Under the pieces are notes generated by a model. It was not told the origin of the DNA and searched no databases. It worked only from the letters and a program-made list of their open reading frames with translations. A stretch of DNA of 64,000 nucleotides. Origin: CAZTDU01 sp964617355 (GTDB lineage Bacteria; Pseudomonadota; Gammaproteobacteria; Burkholderiales; SG8-39). A program made the translations under genes and the position numbers. Where the stretch lies: the NCBI GenBank assembly GCA_964617355.1, contig CAZTXP010000005.1:1-64000 (forward strand), read 5' to 3'. Shown piece by piece: positions 33,601-42,600 of the stretch (its first letter is position 1; the number at the start of each line of letters is the position of its first letter).

Positions 33601-36600
33601 TTGATCTGGAGGCTGCCGCCGGAATTGGCCACGCCGCTCAGCACGACCCCGAAGCTGCTGCCGGTGCCCTGCAGCACCATGTTGCCCGTGGTCGTGGACA
33701 GGTTCGCGGCCGAGGAAAGCCCGTTCGTGCCGCCGTTGCCGGTGACCTGCAGCGTGCCGGACGCCGCAAAGAGCGCCGCGCCGGCGCTCGAGCCGTCGAC
33801 GATGACGCCGGTCTGCGAGGCATGCGAGGTGAGGCCGCTGATCGTGACGTTGCCGGCGCCTTCAGTGCCGATGCGCCCGTCGACGATGTGGATGCCGTGC
33901 CCGCCACCCGCCGCGATCACGTTGCCCACGCCGCTGACGGTGACGTGCCCGGCCCCGGTCGAGGCGATGTTGCCCGCATTCACCATGCGGACGCCTTCGC
34001 TGGACGCGTTGCCGGTGATCGCGAGGTTCCCGCCGGAGCCGAGGATGCGTCCAGCGTCGACGACGAGGCCGTTGTTCTGGTCCGCAGTGACGTCGACCTG
34101 CACGATGCCCGCGCCCGTACCGGCGATGTTGCCGGACACGACCATGCCCGAACCCGTGCCCCGCGCATTCGCGATGACGACGATGTTGCCCGACGCCGAG
34201 ACGTCGCTGCCCGCGGACACCGTGACGCCGGAGCCGCCGGTGAGCCCGGCGCCCTGGTTGCCGCGGATCGTGATCGTGCCGGCGCCCGCCTGGACGTTCG
34301 CCGCATTCAGGAAGACGCCGACGTTGCCGGTGCCGACCGTCGCGGTCGCGGCCGTCGCGGCCGCGTTGGAGCCGCCGCCGATGACGATGTTGCCGCCCGC
34401 GGACTGGACGAGCGCCGTGGCGCCGCCGCCGCCGACCTGCACCGCGCCGCCGCTGCCGCCGGTGTCCGAGTTCAGCGTGATCGAGAACGCGCCGCCCGTC
34501 GAGCGGACGTTGGCGCCGTTGGACATGAAGATGTTGCGCTTCGCCATGAACATGCCCGTGGCGGAGCTGGCGCCGGAATAGTTCACGTCCCCGGCCAGCG
34601 TGAGGTCGTTGCCCTCGACCTCCACCTGGGTCTGGCCCTTCAGTACCGCGCCGTTGAACGTCAGCGCCCCCGACCCGTCCTTGAGGTGCAGCGAACCGTT
34701 CGACAGCGCGACGCGCACTTCGGTGAAGTCGTTCGAATTGGCCGACAGGTCGATCCCGCCGCCTCCCGTGCCGGAGCCCGCGTTGAAGGTCGCGACGCTC
34801 GAGCCGCCGTTGTTGACGACGTTCGCGCCCGCCGCCTGCGTCAGCGCACCGCCCGAGGTGACGGAAAGATTGCCCGTCGCCGCGACGTTGCCGAGCGCGA
34901 GCGCGTTCATGTCGCGCAGCGTCACGTCCGCGCCGGAGGCCACGATCGTGTTGAAGTCGTTGCCCGCCTGCGAGCCGACGTTGACGTTCGCGCTGCCCGC
35001 CTGGAAGTTCGCCGTGGCCCCCGCCGTCGCGACCACGACGTTGCCCGACTGGGTGATGTCTCCAGCTGCGGTGACGGAGAAGTTGCCCGTTACCGTCGAG
35101 TTCCCGAGCACGACGCCGTTGTTGTCGCGGATCGTGACCTCGCGGCCCTGCGCGATGGCGACGGTGCCGAAGTTGTTGTTCGCGTTCGCGAGCGTGACGA
35201 CGTTGCCGGCCGCGGTCGACGCGTTGAACGTCGCCGTGTCGGCCACCGACAGGATCCCGGACTGCGTGATGCTGCCGCCCGCCACGACCGAGAGGTTCGC
35301 CGACACGGTCGACGCGCCGAGGTCGATGGAATCGAGGTCGCGCAGGGTGACGCTGTTGCCGCTCGTCACGGACACGGCGCCGCCGAAGTTGTTGGTCGCC
35401 GCGCCGAGGACGATGTCGTTCGCCGCTCCGGCGGCGAGCGTCGTGGTCCCCGCCACGGTCAGGTTGCCGGCCGCCTGCGTCATGGCGCCCGAGGACGCCA
35501 GCGACAGCGTGCCGGTCGCGGCGGACGCGCCGAACAGCGACATAGACGAGTTCTCGGTGATCGTGACGTTGGTGCCCGAGAAGCTGAGGTTGCCGAAGTT
35601 CACCGTGCCCGAGCCGCCGCCAAGCGTGATCGTGTTGGCGCCCGAGGTGACGAAGCTCGCGTTGCCCGTGACGTCGAGCGACGCCGTGCCGCCGTCGGTG
35701 ATCGTGCCGCCGACCGAGGTCAGCGTAAGGGTGGCCGCGTTGCTGGAGCCGGCGAGCACGATGGAGCTGTTCTCGTTGATCGACACCGTCGACCCGGAGA
35801 ACCGCAGGCTGCCGAAGTTCACGGTGTTCGCGCCGCCGCCCATCGTGACGTTGCCGGTCGCCTGCAGGTTCGCGGCGCCCGCGACGGTGACGGTCTTCGT
35901 CGACGCGAGAACGATGTTGCCGCCGACGAGCGTCATGTCGCCGGTCGACGTGTTGGCGTTGACGTTGGTCGTGATATTGCCGACCGTGAGGGTGCCGTTG
36001 CTCGTCGCGAGCAGCGTGCCGGCGTTGAAGCTCAGTTCGCCGAACTTCGAGGGCACGTTCAGTGTCGCGTTGCCGCGGGCGCCGCCGTTGCCGCCGTTGT
36101 CGGTGATCACCAGCTTGCGCGTGCCGATGTCGATCGCGGCGTTCTGCGTCAGGTTGAACACGCCGCCGGCCGGTCCCACCGCCGTGCTGTTGCCGGTCGA
36201 GAACTTCACCGTGTTGAACTTGTTGACCGAGCTGTTCAGGTTGACGGCGAAGTTGGTGTTGTTGTTCACCCCGCCCGTGGCGGATCCGTCGGTACCCTTC
36301 AGCACGATCGTCACCGTGCCGGAGTTGCCAAGGTTCAGCGCGTCGATGTCGGTGTTCGAGTCGAGGATGATCGTGCCGTTCGTGGCGCCCTCGTAGCTCG
36401 CGTTCCCGCCGACGTAGCGGTTGCCGTTGTTGAGGTCCACCGCGCCGTTGGCCGCGGTGATGTTGACGTTGCGGCGCACGACGACGTCCGCGCCGGCCAG
36501 CGCGAAGGTGACGTTGCCGTTCAGCGCCGTCAGCGTGAGGTCGCCGCCCACGTTCGAGGTGCCGACCGAGATCGCCTGGTTGCTCGCAAGGCGCACCTTT

Positions 36601-39600
36601 CCCGTCTTCGCGTTCGGGGCGACGGTGAAGGTCGCGATGCCCGCGACCTCGAGGGTGCTGTTCGCGGCCTGCGTGATGGTGTCGGTGTTGCTGCCGTCGT
36701 TCGACGCGTTCACCGAAAGGTCGGCGCGCACGTTGGAGGTGCCGAGGATCACCGCATCGGCGTCGGTCACGGTGGCGTTGTTCGCGAGCGCGACCGCGAC
36801 CGTGGCGAAGTTGTTCGATGCATTGCCGAGCGTCACGTCGCCCGCGGCGCCCGCGTTGAAGGCCGCCGTGGACCCGGTACCCATGACGATGTTGCCGGTC
36901 TGGGTGATGTGCGTGGAGTTCGTGATCGACAGGTTGCCGCTGCCGACGGTGGTGCTGTCGAGGTTGAGCGCAGCCCCGCTGTTCACCAGGCTGACGTTGC
37001 CGCTGCCGGTGTTGTTGATCGTGAGGTTCGCGACGGACGCGGTCCGCAGCGCATTCGCCGCGCCGATGCCGCTTTGCGAATTGATCGTCAGGCGGGTCGC
37101 CGAGACGTCGGTGGTGGACGCGTTGCCGTTCGCGTTGCCGACGATGCGCCCCGCCGTCGCGTTCAGCGTGACGTTGCCGGTGGTCGACAGGCCCGTAGTG
37201 CCGTTCGCCGTGGCGAAGGCGATGTTGCCGGCGGTCGCGGTCAGCTGGATGGCGCCGCCGCCGGTCGTGGACACGGTGTTCCCGACGGTCACGTTGCCGG
37301 TGGTGGCGGTGACGTCGATGTTGCCGCCGCTCGCCGCGTTGGTGACCACGCCGCTCGTGCCGAGCGCGATCGCGGTGGCGTTGGTGATCACGATGTCGCC
37401 GGACGGACTGGTCCCGCTGTTGGTCGCCGTGACGTTGCCGGACTGCAGCTGGACGGCGTTGCCGGTCGAGCCGATGCCCTGGTTCGCCGCGAGGATCACC
37501 GTGCCGGTGGCGCCGCCGGTCGAGACGTCGGTGCCGGTGCTGCCCGTCGAGGTGATCGCGCCATTGGCGGCGCTGAGATTGGCGGTCAGGCCGGCGCCGG
37601 CACTGATGCCCGTGCCGGTCTGGTTGAAGGCAATGCCGTTCGCGGCATTCACGACGACGTTGCCCGCGGTCGTCAGGGTGTTCGCGATGTTCGCGGACCC
37701 GAGCGACTGCAGCGTGAGCGTGCCGCTCGCGCCGACGTTGGCGAAGTTCGCCGCGCCGATCACCGTGAGGTTGCCGGCGTGCGTGCCGGAACCGATGACG
37801 ACGTTGTTGGCGAAGATCCGGGAGAGCTCGACGTCCGACAGGCCGAGGGTGGTGCCGTTGTCGGTGGCGCCGGTGCCGAGCTGGATCAGGTGCGTCGACG
37901 TGACCGGACGCAACGTGATTGTCCCGGCGCCGGGCGCCTGCAGGCGGGCGTCGCTCGCGAGCGTGACGTTGTCCGCGAGCACCGAGATGTTCCACGCGTT
38001 GCCACCCGAGGCGCGCACGTTCGCCCCGGCCGCCATCACGAAAGCGTTCGCGCTGGTGAACGTGGCGGCGTGCCCGCCCGCGCCGGTGTAGTCGACGTCG
38101 CCGTTGATCGTTAGGTCGTTGCCGGCGCCGAGCGTCGTGACCGAGATGTTGCCGGCGGTGGTGGTGTTGGCAACCGTGACCGCGTTCTGGTCGGTGACGT
38201 AGAAGCCGCCGGTGCCGGCCGAGCCGCGCACCGTGCCCGCCTCGATCAGGATCGGGCTGGCCGAGGTGCCGACGCCCGCGCTGCCGCCATTGGCGTGCAT
38301 CATCACGTTGGCCGCGACGATGTTGCCGGTGCCGGCGACGATGCTGCCCGCGTCGGCGAGCAGCATGACGTTCGCCGTGGCGAGGCCGAAGTTAGAACTC
38401 GGCAGCGTGATCGGGCCGGTGTTGCTGCGCACGAAGATCACCGACGTATTGCCGCCGGTGGTGAGGCCGAGGTTCGCGAGCGGGACCGCGCCCTGCTCGC
38501 GCAGCGCGATGTTGCCGCCGGCGCTGAGCGTGATGGCCGTGCCCGAGGCGAGCGACACGTTCGACTGCAGCGCGGCCGTGCGGCCGATCGCGCCCGCGAT
38601 CGAGTTCGCGGTGACGGCGAGGTTGCCCGCGCGGACGTCCTGCGCGAGCGCGACCTGGCCAACGACGCCGCCAGTCGCGTTTGCGGTGCCCGCGGTCAGC
38701 GTAACCGCTGCGGTGCCCGCGTTGACGCCGACGTTGCCGGCGCCCTGCGCGAACACGATGTCGCGACCCGCGGACAGCGTGACGTTGCCGTTCGTGGTGC
38801 CGACCGTGGTGCCGTTCGCGGAGGCGGGCGTGCCGATGGTGAGGTCGGCGCTGGTACCAGTGACCGCGACGTCGACCGCGCCGCCGGAGGCGTTGTTCGT
38901 GATCTGGGCCGTCGACCCGAGCGTGAGCGAGTTGGCATTCGAGATGGCGATCGCGCCGCTGGTCGCCGTGCCGTTGTTCGTCGCACTGACCGAACCGGCG
39001 TCGAGGATGATCGCGCTGCCGACGGCGCCGATGCCCTGGTTCGCCGACATCGTCACCACGCCGGTGCCGTTCGACACGTCGGTCGTCGTGCTCGCCGCGG
39101 ACGAAATGGCCCCGTTGGCCGCCGTCAGCGTGACGTTCTTGCCCGCGCCCGCGGTGATACCGGTGCCGGTGGTTTGCGTGAAGGCGATGCCGTTGGCAGC
39201 GGTGACGGTGATGTTGCCTGCGCTGCTCAGCGCCGCGCCGATGTTGGCGGAGCCGAGGGTCTGGAGCGTGAGGGTGCCGCCGGCACCGACGTTGGCGAAG
39301 CTCGACGCGCCGACGACAGAAATGTCGCCGGCCTGGGTGCCGCCGCCGACCAGGAGGTTCGGCGTGGAAAAGATCGCGAGCTCGGCGCTGTTCAATCCCA
39401 GGGTCGTCGCATCCAATGCGCCCGCGCCGAGCTGCACCCCGCGAGAGGCCGTCCGGGGTCGCACGATGACGGTACCTCCGCTCGCGACCACGATGTTGGA
39501 ATCGATCGTCGCGGAGTCGGCCTTGAGCGTGACGGTGCCGTTCGTCGACGCATTGCCGATCCGGTTCGCGCCCAGCGCGATGCTGTTGATGCCGACCCCG

Positions 39601-42600
39601 CCCGCACCTGCGGTTGCATCGACCGTGACGTTTCCGGAGCCGACCGCCTCGAGGACCGATCCGTTCTCCAGCCTCAGGCCGTCATTGGTCGCGCCGGAAC
39701 CGCCGCCAACCGCCGTGACCGTGAGCTCGCCGCTCGCGACGCTCGCGGTCGTGCCGACGAGGTGGATGCCGAAATTGGTGTTCGTGCCGCCTGCCGCGCC
39801 GTTGCCTGCGAGCGATACGTTGCCGGTCCCGGTCGCGCGGATCGTGGCCGACCCGGTCGAGATACCGACGGCATCGACGCCGCTGCCGCCACCGGTGCCC
39901 TTGATCTGGATGCGCCCATCGACGCTCTGCAGATTGGCGCCGCTGAAGATGTACGTGCCGATGTTCGAATTGCCGGATGCGCCGCCCGTGCCGTCGAGGT
40001 CGATGGCGCCGGTGCCGGTGGTGACGATGGACGCGCCCTCGATGATAATGCCGTCGTTCGAGCCGGTCGCACCGCCGCTGCCGCCCGCGCCGACGATCGA
40101 GACGTTGCCCGACGCGGTGATGGACGAATTGCCCTTGGCATGGACGCCGTTGTTGCTTCCGCCGGCCGACGTGCCGCCCTGCCCGCGCAGGGTCACGTTG
40201 CCGCCACCCGCGGCGAGATTCCCTTTGTCGATCAGGACGCCGGTCTGGGTCGTCGAGGAAGTGCCGATGGCATTCGCACTTGCATTGGCGCCCCCGCCGA
40301 CGAGGATGTTGCCGCCTTGCGTGAGCACCTGGGCGACCGTCGCGCCATCGCCGATCTTGACGCCGCCGCCGTTCGCATCGGTATCCGAGTTGAGCGTGAC
40401 GTTCAGCGCCCCGCCCGTCGAGCGGATGTTCGCCCCGCCCGACATCAGGATGTTCTGCGCCGACTTGAAGGTCGCGGTCGCGGCGCCGGCGCCGGTGTAG
40501 CGGTTGTCGCCGGAGATCGTCAGGTCACTGCTCGAACCGCGCGTCTCGAGGGTGACGCCGCCGGCGAACGCGGAGCCGTTCAGGGTCAGGGCATCGGCCT
40601 CGGAAATATTGACCGTGCCGGACGTCGTGTTGTTGAAGGTCAGCGTACCGACCTCGGTGCGCACCGCGTTCGTCGCGCCGATGCCCGTGCCGGCGACCAG
40701 GTTCGCATTCGTCGCGCGAATTGTCGTCGTGGTGTTGCCGCTCGCGGACTGCAGCACGTCGATCTTGCCGCCCGCGTTCAGGATGACCGTCGGGGTGGCG
40801 CCGTTGCCGACCGGCTCGGCGAACGCAGGGTTCAACTGCGTCGGGCTGTCGATCAGGATGTCGCCGCTCGCGGTGACGCGCGACGTCGACTTGGAGCGCA
40901 CCTGCCCGTCGGAGAGAGTGAAGTTGCCGTTCGTGACCGTGAAGTTCAGGTCGCCGGTGCCGCGGTTCTCGAGGAACTTGACGCTGACCGAGCCGTTGTT
41001 GGTGATGTCGACCTTTATCGCGGTGTTCGCCTGGTCGAGGTTGACCAGCGCCTGCAGCGTCGAGACCTGCGTCTTCAGGGTCTGCGTATTGCCGATGCCG
41101 CTGCCCGTGTTGATGTTGAGCGATCCGGCGATCACGTTCGTCGCGCTGCCGCTCGTCACGTCGACGTAGCCCGAGGGCCCGCCCGCGCTGTCGCGGGTGA
41201 CGAGGATGACGTCCTTGCCGGACGCATTGATCGCGCCGGTACCGGTGAACACGATGTTGCCGGCGGCGGAACCGCCCGCGGTGGTATCGACCCGGACGTT
41301 CGCCGGCGAGGTGAGCACGTCGTCGAAGCGAACGCCGCCGGTGCTGGTGATCAGGCGGAGCTGGCCGGTCGAGGAAAGGTTCGTGACGCTCGCGGCGCCG
41401 ACAACGGTGATGTTTCCGGTCTGCGAGGCGGAGCCGATCTCCAGCGTGCCGACCGAGAAGCGCGCAAGCTCGTTGCCGACGAGGCCCAGCTTCGCGGTCT
41501 CGTTCGCACCGGTTCCAAGATCGATGGCGCGAGAGTTGTCGACGGGCCGGACGATCGCAGTTCCCGAGGTCTGGACGTTGCCGGCGCTGGTGAGGTTGAT
41601 TCGGTCCGACACCAGCGTGACGGTTCCCGACTGGGACCCATTCCCGAATTGCACCGTGGACGCGCCGGCACCGACATCCGCGAGAATGCCTTGGCCGCTG
41701 GTCGTCGTCCCGGTCACCGAAATTGCACCTGCCCCCGCGAAGAACAGGACGCCGTTGCCTCCGGAAGTCGTCATCTCGATCCCGCGGGCAGAGGAACCGC
41801 TCGGCCCGTTCGCGACCACGGTCACGTTTCCGCCGTTGCTGCGCACCACCACGGCGCCGTTGCTCGTCCCCTCGAGAAGAATGCCGGCGGTGCTCGCGCC
41901 GACGCCGTTGCCGGTCAGCGCGACCGTCCCGCTGCCCGAGCTGCCGATCGTGACATTGCCGCTTGCCCAGATGCCGTAAGCGCTCGTTCCGCCAAAGTCA
42001 CCGACGATCGTCACGCCGTTCGCTGCGAGGATCGAGGTGCCGTTGGCCGCGGTACCCGAGATCTCTACACCCTGCAGCCCGCCGATCGAGCCGTTGCCCT
42101 TGCCGCGGATCGAGATGCTTCCGCCAGAGCCTCCGGTCGCGATCTCGGCGTCGGTGATCGTCACGCCCTTGCCATTGACGCCGAAACCGCCCGTCGCCGT
42201 GCTACCGGGCGTGCTGCCCCCACCGATGACGATGTTGCCGCCAGAGGACAGAAGCTTGGAGCCGCTCTGGAGGCGGACGCCACCAGTCCCGTCGCCGTCG
42301 AAATCCGAGTTCAGCGTGATGTCCAGAGCACCGTTGGTGCTGCGGATGTTGGCGCTCGACTGGATGTCGATCGAATTGTTCGCCTGCAGCGTAAACGTGG
42401 CGCCGACGCGATTGTTGGAGTAGTTGACGTCCGCGCCAGTGAGCAGCGTGATGTTGTTGCTCGCCTGCAGTGTCAGGTTTGTGTTGTTGAGGATCGCGAT
42501 GATCTCGGTCGCCCCGACCGATTCGCTCGAACCGCCCTCGGTGAACGACCAGAGGCCGTCGCCGGTATCCGCGCTGAAGTTCGCGTTCAGCGTGGACCCC

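Noticed and set aside
31302..38114. A plus-strand open frame of 2270 codons opposite the adhesin gene
   Set aside because: The translation is Arg/Ala/Asp/Val-rich shadow sequence without domains, start region or ribosome binding site. It arises because the adhesin codons are GC-rich at third positions and rarely create stops on the other strand.
27900..42400. Repetitive DNA in the adhesin gene as a possible CRISPR or satellite array
   Set aside because: Repeats are diverged, in frame, variable in spacing and protein-coding. There are no identical direct repeats with unique spacers and no cas genes.
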